This document shows, in pieces, positions 11,581 through 24,115 of a stretch of DNA of 64,000 nt (position 1 is the stretch's first letter; each line of letters starts with the position of its first letter). Under the pieces are notes generated by a model, which worked only from the letters and a program-made list of their open reading frames with translations, had not been told where the DNA came from and ran no database searches. The DNA lies in the NCBI GenBank assembly GCA_025642065.1, contig JAODUP010000044.1, positions 917,501-981,500 of the forward strand, read 5' to 3'. The translations under genes and the position numbers were made by a program. Origin of the DNA: Paralvinella palmiformis. Its lineage: Eukaryota > Annelida > Polychaeta > Terebellida > Alvinellidae.

Positions 11581-12526
11581 AAATAACAAATAAGCTCTCA
11601 GTTTTAATAGTAGTCGCTTCATAGCACCTGCTCCTCGTACAAACTGAAATTTGAATGCACTGACAATTGGGATTTACATGACCATTGAGATTACGTGACC
11701 ATTACTTGAAAATAACTGTCACGATGAACCCGTCTAATTCTATGGCCATCTAGGTATCACATATTATCAGCCACCAACTGTTCTATGTAATGGAGCAATA
11801 TTTCTATCTGGGATTAGGCTTCGTGTTGGTGACCTTGTGGGTCATCTGGGACGAAGGCCAGTTATAGCTAGCTACCTGAGATCATCATAGAGATGGTACC
11901 GTATATCTCGTAGATCGTGATCAATGCTGACAACATTTGACCTTGTATGTCAACAGGACTTATGATGCTTCCTTGTGTTGCTATCGAGATCACGTTTTTA
12001 TATTAAATCTTCTGTTTATGTGAGTATCTATTATGACTCTCGATGCGGTTACTACAGATGACCACTATTGCTATTGTTAGAGATAAAAGATCACTCAGGC
12101 AACTAGAGGCTAATTGAGTCGCCAAGTTAATAGAATCACATGACTTTCGTAGATATGTCTTCACAAATGAGGAGGAGACAACCTAACAGCTGAGAGATCT
12201 GTTACACGTAGTCATCTAGTCATCTATATGCTCAGAATCTAAAAGGTTTAATAACTCGAATTTTGGCTGGCTATAAATCGATGCTGTATTTTACTTGTTA
12301 AAGATATTGAGCACCTGTTCATTATATAGTCAGGTATACTTCGGCATGTCAGAGATCGCCTTATTTAATCCATTTATTTATCAACAACTGGACAGAAACA
12401 TGATAATGGAAGTGTCATAAGTTTGAGTGTGCGGGTTCGATTAAATTATGCTAATAATTTGGAACAAATCTATTGCTTCTGGAGACCTGAATACCTATAT
12501 ACATATAGTAATAGTAATACACATAA

Positions 12527-12529
<3 letters not shown>

Positions 12530-12594
<65 letters not shown>
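12530..12594. repeat. (AAT)n microsatellite
   Basis: About 21 uninterrupted AAT/ATA trinucleotides. Translated, it gives a poly-Asn frame, which is an artefact. Confidence 0.95.
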
Positions 12595-12595
<1 letters not shown>

Positions 12596-13101
12596 TGTTC
12601 ATGATGTATAGGACAAGACTTATGAGATTGTTTAGATTTCGATTAAAAGACCGTAAATTAAATGTAATGCGAACTCGTAGATAATACGGTACATTATGAT
12701 GTGAATGTTTCTAATATTACTTGAACTGTTTAACTCTCGTCGTTACAAATTTCCGTCGATCAGATCGTGTGTTTCTCTGACTATGATATCATCTTTGTTT
12801 TGTATTTTAATATTTGGTTTTGTTGTCAGTCTTATGAGGTGTGTGTCCTAACATTCACTTTAGATAGGAATCAAATGTAGACTGGAGGGGGGGGGGATTC
12901 CCAGAGCCTAACACATATTTATCAACCAGCTTAAATAAATATATGATTAATCAGTTAAGAGTTAAGAGTTGTCAGTAGATGCTTAATTAGTCATAATACC
13001 TGAACAATTTATAATAACAAGTTATCATTGAATTTACATAATATACTAATTATGATACGGAGATACAGGGGGACAACAAGATGAACAACTGCTATGCTTA
13101 A

Positions 13102-13106
<5 letters not shown>

Positions 13107-13157
<51 letters not shown>
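13107..13157. repeat. (TA)n microsatellite
   Basis: TA dinucleotide run of about 50 bp. Confidence 0.95.
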
Positions 13158-13161
<4 letters not shown>

Positions 13162-15654
13162 AAAGATGTCACTAAATATTTATACCTTGTCACTAGGTTG
13201 GTCTAGAGTTAATGTATACGGCTGTCATCTGACTCTAGGGTATACATCATTCATATTGGATGTCATCAGGTTATCAGATAAGATAATATCTTTGTATTTT
13301 GCTAGTAACAGACCTTAAACGTTTTAATAACGTTTTATCGCAAAATTCCTATGTGACCTTTAAAAACATGTTCCGAAGGAAAGGCGTCGTCAAAATAGGT
13401 CGACTGGTACGTGAATGGAGATGGCGTACATATGATGCTGTGACATTTTCAGCTTGCCCTTTAACGGATTTTAGTAATGTATGGCACTTGCACGTGGCTG
13501 CATCACAATATCAAATGGCAAACTATTAAAACTGGTCATTTATCAAAATGAAGCCGATAATGAGTGAAGGTGTTCACTGTTCAAAAACCAGGTTCGAGCT
13601 GAGAATAATTTCACCTTTCGACTAAATAGCATCAACATGAGAACAAAAGAGTGCCAGGTGCAAAAGGTCGTCCCCAAACAATGGATGCCAAATAGATATG
13701 GATGCATGTTACTCATCAAAAATTATTAATTCCCAGAATAAACAAGAATTCTGAAGTTACTTTCTTCGATATGGCATAGGTAAGTATGATGTACTGGATT
13801 ATAGCAAACAGATAATGACTTCAATGGCCGCTTTCATTCGATGCCGAATCAAGATTCTAACATAACTTTAAGAAGCCAATCTATATGAATTGTTGCTGTT
13901 GAAAATATAGAGTTAGTGTTATCTACTGGGTCCAGCATTAATACACTATGTAATATTGTAACTTCGTTCATGGCAGTGCCCAATAGGCGACAACTAGGGG
14001 TCTCTACCCGAACCTTCAACAAGACAAGACAAGTATCTTCGTTCTTGAATGCATCTAAATAGCTTAAATATGTCACCTTGTTTGTGTTTCTCAATCAGCG
14101 TGAATCATGACATAATTAAATTGTGGCATTTATTATGTGTCAGACATAATTTATATTAAGGAACCCCCTACCCCAAAGTTCTGCATTTACTGTTTTATTA
14201 TAAGATGGTGCCATGACCTCTAATAAGACTATTATATATAACTGGACGATCTAATATTAAAACTATTTTATTTCGTCCATAGACAAGAATAATAATACAA
14301 TAATTAGATTTAGACGTTAAATAAATTCCATACACATTCTGGATTACTCGTTTGTTATTAATTATATGATGACACGGTTATATCAATAAATACTAACTGG
14401 TGTCTAGTCGTGGAGCTCTATTCAAGTAAAATATTATAGTTGTGACAGGTTTGATGCAGAAACTGGAGAAACTGAGAGTTTACGTTGACTTTCTGTAATG
14501 ACAATAAATCTCTTCAACTGATGACAAAATATAGAATGCTCACTAAAATATATAAAAGGCTTTTGCTGAGAGAAATTTCTTCGGATGATTTGTTAAATGG
14601 CTTAATGTAATTTTTTTCAGCTGAGTTAAAAATAATATCACTGATCAGAAACAACAAACGGACACTACTATAGGATATTTAATTTGCATATTCATTACTT
14701 GATGAAACCCGATAGGCCTCGATCTAAATTTGTTCAAGAATATTCATGAGACAATATTAAGACTGGTTGTTTTCGATTAAATCCCTCTTTTCAGCTAGAT
14801 TTTTCGGTTTTGAATATTTGCACCTGAACCTGTTTGTTTTGTTATCTTGTTTTTCTAAAAATAAATTATGTGCCTCGAAATTGCTATTTGTGAAAATCGC
14901 TACCGGAAGTTCCAATTGGACCCTGGTCACGAATAACCTTGTTGCAGCGCTGTAGATCTATTAGAGTACGAACACAGTGAATAGATTCTGCATGATAAAA
15001 TTAAATAATAATAATAATAATAATAAATAATAATAGGATGATGTCTACAAGGAAAGATCTCTGTCAAGATGCCTCCTTCAACATTAACTCAATTACATAG
15101 GTTACAGGGATTTGTTTAATAATAATTATACACCACCTGGCGGGCGAAGTGGACCATATCTGAATGATGAAAGATGGAAAAACAAATCAAACAATTCTGA
15201 TTAACATTTTCCACTCTTCATTTTTCCCACTAGAAAATACGGGAATGATATATCCAGATTGCCACAACAGAGGTCAATCTACAAAGATATGCGTTTATAA
15301 AAATCCGTTAGAAAATAAAACCCAGTCGCAGACAAAAAACAAACTTCAGCGTAGTAGATGTCGATTGAAGGGCCTGAGGCAAATAAACCGGATATACATC
15401 TAACGGACAGCTTATCCTATTTACTGTCATTTGAAGCAGCGTTTAGCTGCTTACTGCAAATTCCAGACTAAATAACGGAAAACAATATTCGCCAAATCGC
15501 ATCATAAATCGTCTTGTTTGACCTCAAAAATGAAATGCACTCAATGTTGACTGTGATTTTTAATCTCTCACACTCCCCCCTTCTCTCTCTCTCTCTCTCT
15601 CTATCTGTGTGTGCGTGCGTGTTGGTGTGTGTGTGTGTGTGTGTGTGTGTGTGA

Positions 15655-15757
15655 TACCAGCTATTCGTGTAGTCCGTGTTGTAGTAGTCATCCACCTTAC
15701 AGAGAGGCTTCGCGTTAGCGGGACACGAGGGAGTGAAGTAGCGGTTTATCGGGAGCT
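15655..15757 (-). other. Exon-like sequence opposite the channel gene 5' end
   Basis: The minus strand has a ttattcag acceptor-like site near 15758 and an open stretch with codon-like composition and two cysteines (NRYFTPSCPANAKPLCKVDD) up to a GT just before a CA array. It lies about 40 bases upstream of the channel gene's ATG, so these bases may only be that gene's 5' untranslated region. The phase does not join to the lectin exon at 7106. Unassigned. Confidence 0.25.
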
Positions 15758-15797
15758 GAATAAACATAAACATCTGTTGATCTGTTGAATCGTAATC

Positions 15798-16328
15798 ATG
15801 TCTAGTGTCTGCGTCTTCTGGATACTCCTCTGCGGCGTGACCGGATGTTTGGGGTAAGCTTCTCGAAAATTAGTAACTGGCTAAATATCACGTATTCACG
15901 TAGGGCTCGAATAAGAGGATATGAAGCATTTTCGAGAAATCTGCTGAATAGCACAATATTGTTCACTGATAATAGACGACGGTTACCTGATATTATCTGA
16001 TATAAGAGTCCCCAAGACATAGTATCAATGCACAGGTTGTGTTATATGTTAAGGCTTATGTATGTATACATTTAAGTATATTTTGTAATGTGTAGGATGC
16101 TTGGGTGGTACAGGTTTTCTTGGATGTTTGGGTCTTGTTGCTTTGAGCCAGTGCTATCATGGTGCCCCTGTGGGCTAACTGATAGCCCAGATGCCTAGAA
16201 ACCCCTAGCACCCGGGTTCAAACTTCACTCGGATTGTCTAAAGAGTGTTTCGTCGGTCTCTTTGCCTCATTATCTTTGGAGGTTGCTTGGCTCATTTACC
16301 CAACCGAGTGCACAAGAGTGGGCGTAAA

Positions 16329-16395
<67 letters not shown>

Positions 16396-18142
16396 GACAT
16401 ACGGGTCCGGTCATACGGCATCATTCATATTACACCACATCCATTAACCTATAACGAGCAGAACAGACTGGATCCAGTGTGGACAATTACGTTACTCTGG
16501 GAGCTATAACTATGGTTATGATTGCGTTATATAGCTCCCATTATACAGTATTAGCTCTAATTTATTATCGTGGGTACCGCTACCAAACAACGACGTGGAA
16601 AATAATACCTATTAATGGTCGGACGTTAGTATGCTGTAGTATATATACAGAGTAAAGCTCCGTAGTTGTTGTCATGGTCTGTGCCCGATTGGTCAATCTT
16701 ACCGGAAACCATATTATGAGTTGGACAATTAAGTTGGTGGCGAGTTGTCTTCTGTCTGATTATCTGTGTTTGTGCAGTTTCGGTTTAGTAAGAGATGGAC
16801 GTATTTAGACGTCGTCGCGCTTGTTACACCTGGAACATATGGCTGAGAGTTCGCAATATAGGGAAACATCCCATAAACACAGATATCTCTGGAAACCGAT
16901 CCTAGACCAGGAGGTTTGCAGTGCAGTACTTCACAAACTGCGCTATTGGAATGCACCCTCGTATGTTAGACACTTCTAGTTAGACATATTGTAATTAACC
17001 ATAATATCGAAATATTTGTTAGACGTGTGTTTGTGTATGTGTTTCTGTGTGTTTGTTTGTTTATTTGTTTGTGTGTGTGTGTGTGTGTGTACGCGCGCAA
17101 AATGTATTTTAAAGTCCCAGTTGTTTATTTATTTTGATGTCATTGTAAACTTATTTGAATCCAGCCGTGAATAATTATTTCTAAAGCTCTTTAGCTGTTC
17201 CCAAAACGCTACCCTCATAAATATAATCGCGGCCAGAATTTCTAACGGCCAAGAAAAGCGACGTGTTTTTTCCCTTTACGTCGGTGTGACGTAGACAGGA
17301 TTCATACATATAAGACTGATGTTCCTGTTTATATCATTTACTATATTCTGGGTATAGCGTATTGTTTACCTTTTAACATGAAGCCAACAACATAGGAGTT
17401 TCAGGTGGTCTGATGGTAGCGTGTTTGACCACAGATCACTACCACCAGTGTTCGAATCCCGCGGTTTGCATATCTGAAGGGTGTTTCATCTTTGACTTCG
17501 TTTCATTACCTTCGGAGGTCGCTCGGCCCATTTAGTCTACCATGTGCACAAAAGTTTGGCCGTAAAACATCAATCACCCCCTTTCTCATCTACCTGAATG
17601 GCTGAAGATAATGCTAAAAACGGCTTAGAATGACCTTTGGAGAATACATTCCTGTCATCAATTACCTGATCAGTTTGTAAATTGAGATAATCGTATCTCA
17701 CACAGGAAATAATTCAAGTCTTTATTCCAATTGCAATAACTCGTTTTCTAAACATCATAGCATATTCAATGGATATTCTATATCTTGGAAGTTACTTTAA
17801 ATGCTGCCGTTTCATATGACCGAATATGCTATCATCTACCGGCGCTTATTATTTCGATCCCCATGCCCCGGCCGTTAATCGGTTATAAACGATATTTGAC
17901 CTTTTCTTGACACAGAATAAGACTCGACGAGAATTCCACAACCGTCAGAATATGGGCTCATTTTAAGTCAAAAGGCGGTTCTCTGTTACTGGAACGCCCA
18001 GGTGAAAGTAAAGGTACTTGAACGATGTAACATGAACTTCATTTTGTTTGATTTCAAATAATCTACCATGCGCATATATCCATTAAAATCATACACACAT
18101 ACCTACAAACCTATACCTGTACATCTACCCAAATATACACAT

Positions 18143-18201
<59 letters not shown>

Positions 18202-21200
18202 CTTACTTCAATCGTAGGTAAACCAGATCTTGTGACCATCAGTTTATCAGTTCAACACGTCAGAGCAGTTGACGAAGCACAAATGGTAAATATTCTCCAT
18301 CATCTATCTCTGTATAAACTTACGCGATCCGTAATAATATCACAACATCTGTACAGATGTAAAATACTACTAAATCACTGATAATAGGAAAATAATAGAG
18401 AAGATCGAGGCCGATTATCACGCCAATATCATTACAGTATTAAGGATTAATCTGTGTGTTCTCTCTCTCTCCCCCCTCGCTCATCCCTATCTCTCTATCT
18501 CTTTTGGTGGTCATCCTATGCTGACACCATTCAATCGCATTATTTCTGTTAGGGATGTTATCTCCGTAACATGTAGGGTATTGCATTCCAGGAGTTGTCT
18601 TTTGACGCCTTTCTCAGATATCACTGGCTTGACGAGAGGACTGCCTACGGAGAAGGTCCCGCCATGATAACGCTTCCCATGAGATTGGCCAAGGATCAGA
18701 TTTGGTTGCCGGATCTTTTCGTCGTTAATGCTCATGATGTTTCGCTCCATGAGACTCTAGATACCAACAGTGGTGTGTTTATAACTAGAGATGGCAAAGT
18801 GACAGTGAGTTCTAGGTAATCGGAAAACACGTAAACAATGCTGATAACCTACGATCTATTTTTGTATCATTTACTTTAATTAGAAAACAAATTGTTTATT
18901 GCACGGGATCGGCATTTCTAACGATAACGATGATAATATTGAGTATGTAAAGATATAATTGATTTCATGTTGTTATTCAGGCTTGCCATTACCACACATT
19001 GCTATATGAATCTTAAGAAATATCCACACGATCGACACGTCTGCGGGCTGTCCATCGAAAGTTGTAAGTATTTTCTGTAAAAATATCAATTATACTTAGA
19101 CTTAGGCATTTGTTAACATCTTTTCAAGTTGTTATATTTTTTTAACATTCCATGCGTCATACAGAATAACGTAGTCACCTCAGAAAGTTTGCTCAACTTA
19201 ATACATGTATATTAAAGTCATAATGTGGCGTTTCGGGATTTATCATTGACCAGTCTCTTCAGCAGTAAATAGCTCTACTATATGATTAACTAAACAAACT
19301 CACCTACCTGCCTAGCTGTTCACACTCATGCACCAACTCATTAAATCTCTCACTCACTTTCATATAAATCCCATAATCAGATAAAATAAAAGTCTGGTTA
19401 CGTTATGATGTGGGCTGAGCCCTAAAGATTATCATGACGCTGTAGGTAATTCGTCAAAGAAAAAGAAGAAAAAAAGGTTTACATCCTTATTATTATAAAG
19501 CGTGTTATGTTGGTGTTAAATGTTGAACCAACTGCACGAATACGGATCGAACTTGAAAGTCACTTCCGCTCTGAGTCACAGAGGTCCAGAAACTACTTGG
19601 AGACATCCCATAACTATGTATAGCATTACTGATGTAGCGAAGGGCCTTCATTTGGAAAGACTAACCAATCCTCGGAAAGAAAAGAGAGATTACTTACTAA
19701 ATAATAGGAAAACTACTTTTTCTTGAGCCACAAAATCGAAGTGATCCTGATGTGACGATGTTTTTGATATAATTAAGTAGTTACTGCATGCTGCAGCACT
19801 AACTGGTGGGATGACAACACTAATTGGCCTCTGGTATCAGTTATGTTAATTTAATATTCATTGTATGTCGTCCAATTTCCTGCATCTCTAGCCATCCCTA
19901 TTCTCTTCTGACATATGTTTAATCTTGATTTCATTTTAAAAATGTCAGCACGTATTTGTCATTACATGTGTAGTAAGAAACGTTTAAGGATAAATCCGTC
20001 AATTTTCCACAGTGTAGAAAACACGATGGGGTTTAGACCTTCATGATAATCGATGTGTTGCCTATAGTCAAAAAGTTTTAGAACTACGTATTATATTAAT
20101 AGCAGTAGTAGTAATAGTGCTACTGCTGCTGCTGATGATAATAATAATAATAATAATTTAGGAAATTTGTATAACGTCATATGTAATCTGTAAGAATATT
20201 GCGCTAAGACATTTAACAAGGTAGATACTATGGATCTAGCAGATTTATATCTTTGCATTATTGCATATAAAAAATAATACGCAGTTAAATACATATCGTA
20301 GTCATTATTCAGGTGAAATAAAATTAAATGAAAAAGTTTAGTTTTTATCCTCTTCTTGAAGCTATCAAGTGTCATACCTGTAAATGACTGGAAGCTAATG
20401 CATGGTGTTCATGGGCATCAGTGTTTTATGTTCTTGTTTATGAATACGGCTGACCTTCTAGACGTGTGATCGGTGTACTTGGCAGGCCAAATAGGAGAGC
20501 AATGAAGTAATCCAGCTGTGATGTTATTAGGGCATGTGCTAGTATTTTACAAGCATCTATTGTGATATACTGCCTGATATGACAGTTTTCTCACCTACCC
20601 TAAACTGGATTTCCTCAGCTATCCTCACTTGGTATTAGCCTAAAACATGAATATCGTCTGTATAAAAGATAGAGCTAATTATGTCAGTTAGATATTACAC
20701 CAACTGGTTTTGAGTACAAATAGAACTTACGTGGTCCCCAGTATCAATCTTTGTGGTACCCCAAAATTCAGACACTTATTTCTGAAGTTCTTATTCCTAA
20801 AGCAGCACACTGAGATCTGTCAATCAAGTACGACTTGATCCGTGGGAGGGTACTTCCAGATAATCTAATATATTATTCGAGACACTTTTGAAGGATTGTA
20901 TGGTCGATAATATCAAAACCTAGTGCTGCTAATACTTCAGTAATGTGATAATGAACTTCCATGAGCGCGGTCTCAACTGAGTTACCTTTGCAGTAAGTGG
21001 ACTGGAGATTATTATGTGATCTGAGAGTACTCAAATAAGTTTCTAGATGTTTAGCAACCACTTTCTCAATGACCTTAGACATCGGTCGGTAGTTTGTCAA
21101 GACCTTTCAATATTGGCCTTTTTGAAACAAAATGAAACCTTGGACTCTACCAATGATTTGTTTATAATTGCAGTAATCAAGGGAAGTATGTATTGCCGCA

Positions 21201-24075
21201 CTTTTTCAACAATGTTGTGGGCAGTGGGTAAAGTTCACACCACTTTTATGGAAACGTCAGGATGGTATCACGTACCGCATCTTGAGTAACCGATGCAAAT
21301 TGTGTCCGAGCCTGACCTTCAAATTTTACATCAGCACTTGTCGCATCAATGGTACTTATTGGGGATGTGTGGCTATCAATGGTGTCCCTAATTGTTGCTT
21401 CTTCTTCATGAAGAAATCACTTAATGTTTTGATCAGGTCTTCATCAGATAATCAACTTTGCAGAATTATATCTCTTTTGTATACAATAAGATATTTTGTG
21501 ACGTTGAACTGACGTTTCTGACTACTTCTACGCTCTGTTATTTTTTCTGATTAATAGATCCTCTTTGATTTGGTGAGTAACTATCCAACCTCACAAAACC
21601 TTTCCTTGTATCGCTGCTGATGGATAGTCAGCTTGGTTCTTCGCCAAAGTTTTTCAGCTTTACGATGTTCTTATTTTGCTTTCCGGATTTCCTCTGTATA
21701 CCAGGGAGGGGCGCCACCGTGGTCTAGCGGTAGCGTGCTGGACCACAGATCACTACCACCCGTGTTCGAATCCCGGCGTGGGCATATCTGAAGGTTGTTT
21801 CGTCTTTCACTTCGTCTCATTACCTTTGGAAGTCGCTCGGCCCATTTAGCCTACCTTGTGCACAAACGTGGCCATAAACCTCAATCATCATCATCATCAT
21901 CATCATCTGTATACCAGGGAACATTTGATCTCACTTTCATAATTTGTCTCTTCAGTGGTACATGTTTTTCAATCAAACCTTGATGCCAGCATTTTATACT
22001 CTACAAGGTCATCTATAGTACCGCTCGAATTAAGTGGTAGATGACTGAATGTTCATGATGAAATCTGGTAAATAAATAGCGCAGTGCTGATGGAAACTAA
22101 TCTCCTATTTGGTATACTGTTGCTAAGGACAGTCCAGTGAGACCTGAATGACTTCTGGCTGATGAAGCTGATTTCCCATGTAATAACCACATCTGGCCAT
22201 TGATTTACGTGGCCATTGATTTGTGTCGCTCAAGTCATGTACTGTACAAGACCATAAGCGTCAAGTTGTTCTGAAAATCGACGAATATTGATGTATACAG
22301 GATCACCAAATTGGACGTTTTGACCCCCGTAAAAACGACCTCTTGAGCTATGATTGTTAATTGGTTCAGGTAAGTTGACCACTCATTAAAGAACTCAACC
22401 ACCTTACAGCCACTCTGTCTAGAAGGTGGTGGATGACATATCACTCACAGTCTGACCTCATTGTTACCAGCTTTCAGTGAACAGTCGAAATGTTGAAATA
22501 AAGGAATTGAATTGTTCAAAATGTGAAAATGTGGTCTGGTACATGTGTCCTACCAATTTCAATAAGTGAAATATTACAATAGAAAGTGGATCCGAATATG
22601 AACTTGCTGCTTCTGCGTACCGCCGGATCTTTATATTTGGTAGTTTTCGTTACATGACATCTTTTCCTTGTTCTTTTCTGGGAAATAAGTTTGAATTATA
22701 AGACAAGGAGAAATTTTAGGACACCACATGAGACCTAACAGGATATTGTGGCCTGCGTAAACGAAAAAGTGCCGAAAATGTGCAACAACACTACAATTTA
22801 GAGTTAAGGTAGCACCTCACTTGTGGCATAACTGTGTGAAACGAATAACGACTATTTTCCACTTGCCATATTTCTTTTAAGATATGTTTACAAACCAGTC
22901 AATAAAGTTGCAGTGGGGAAGCATCACTTTCAGCTCAGATGCATCACCAACAGCTTTCAAGTTGTCATTTAGGAACAAGACGGTGAACACGAGTGTTCTA
23001 AGTAAGTGAGTTAAAAGCATCCGCCAATATACATGGCGTTATTTTAAAATACAGTTACGCCCCCATTTACCTTTAAATATATCGGATATGATTATATATA
23101 GTACGCTCAAGTCTGGTCCACTTCAGATGGCGGTATCTATGAAACGGCTGAGGTGACAGTAAACCTGGTCAGGATCAATGGTCATTACACCGTCTTACTG
23201 TATGCGCCATCTATCGTCCTGATACTGCTGAGTATGCTTCTTTACTGGCTCCCCCTATCGGCACTCCTGGAAAGGACGCTATTGGGTGCCATATTGCTCT
23301 TCTCGCTGACCGGGACCTTAATTGGGACTCAGTACGGATCGCCACAGGTAGCCATCGTTATCTATAATAAACGCAATTTTGCTCTTTTTACTACGTTTAT
23401 GCACACGGTAAATTCTAATTTGGATATATGTAGATGTTTGCCTCTCCTTATCGTATGTTTTGAAATAATGACGTCATTTCCTATTTTATTAGCCCTTCCA
23501 TTATTTTCAGGTCGGTTACACAAAGGCCATCGATGTCTGGGTTTTGGGTTGTTTCGTATTTGTGGCTGCGTCCTTGTTTGAGGTCATAGTCCTTCATTTG
23601 ATATTCAGACGAGGACTATTAACCAAGCCGGGTGACCAGTTCGAGCTTATGGCGAGTACAGTTTCTACACATTTCTTCTCTGATGGTATAACAGTTTGTT
23701 AAAGCGATTCTCTGGTGGCCAATACCTTTTTTCAAATGATTCTAAAACGATCTGGCGTTATTAGTCATTCCAGAACTTATATTCTGCAAGTGATGTATAA
23801 AATGCTTGTTTTTTTCTGGGTATAATAATTAATTTTTACGCGAGTCACTGAGCCGACCACCATGTGGCTGATTAATTATGGAACAGATTAAGCACGCATG
23901 CTCATTCTTGGCACGCACTGAGTAGTGACATTCCACTCATAACCGGCCAAACCGGTACCAAAATACGCACATGTTGATAACGTCAGTACTGTTTCTGCGG
24001 AACTTGCCGAGTGAAAACAAACAGAACTGGATATTCTTTAGGATCCCTAATATGGAACGCATGGATAAGCTTTAA

Positions 24076-24115
<40 letters not shown>

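Larger units (their letters stand above)
8759..15797. other. Region between two divergent genes
   Basis: The lectin gene starts leftwards at 8758 and the channel gene starts rightwards at 15798, so both promoters should lie here. No clear TATA element or CpG island stands out. The content is repeats: AAT/ATT arrays at about 9128-9190 and 12530-12594, the 1.2-kb element fragment at 9783-10290, the second repeat family at 10420-10935 and 11095-11580, and TA arrays at about 11241-11318 and 13107-13157. Short frames at 13299-13529 and 13849-14094 have no recognisable family. Confidence 0.6.
20090..22446 (-). mobile_element. Degenerate non-LTR retrotransposon (CR1/L2-like LINE)
   Basis: Read on the minus strand, pieces appear in the expected order with frameshifts and stops. 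An endonuclease part is at 22444-22100 (PPPSRQ, then EFFNEW and VVFTG; later AYGLVQ and DVVITW). A linker follows at about 21990-21600 (VPWYTEEIRKAK). Reverse transcriptase includes NYRPMSKVIEKVVAKHLE and HNNLQS near 21100-21000, GFDIIDHTIL near 20900, GVPQ-L-LG near 20770, and a YTDD catalytic box at about 20653-20664. The C-terminal SFKKRIKTKLF is near 20360-20330. The 3' end runs into a TAA/CAG-rich tail. The 5' end is truncated within the endonuclease. It is not expected to be functional. It is inserted antisense in a channel-gene intron. Confidence 0.88.
19064..22881. other. 3.8-kb intron of the channel gene, filled by a nested LINE and SINE
   Basis: The intron splits the region just after the Cys-loop. 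More than half is the antisense LINE at about 20090-22446 with a SINE inside it. The remaining part, 19064-20089, has no recognised element. Confidence 0.8.

Noticed and set aside
12448..12684. Poly-Asn protein
   Set aside because: Translation of an AAT microsatellite.
13299..14094. Two moderate frames (plus 13299-13529, minus 13849-14094)
   Set aside because: No signal peptide, membrane segment, motif or supporting splice sites. Length is within chance expectation.
21708..21905. Functional tRNA gene at the SINE head
   Set aside because: Box A and box B are present, but the acceptor and anticodon stems do not close, the sequence continues into a SINE body, and it recurs in several copies.
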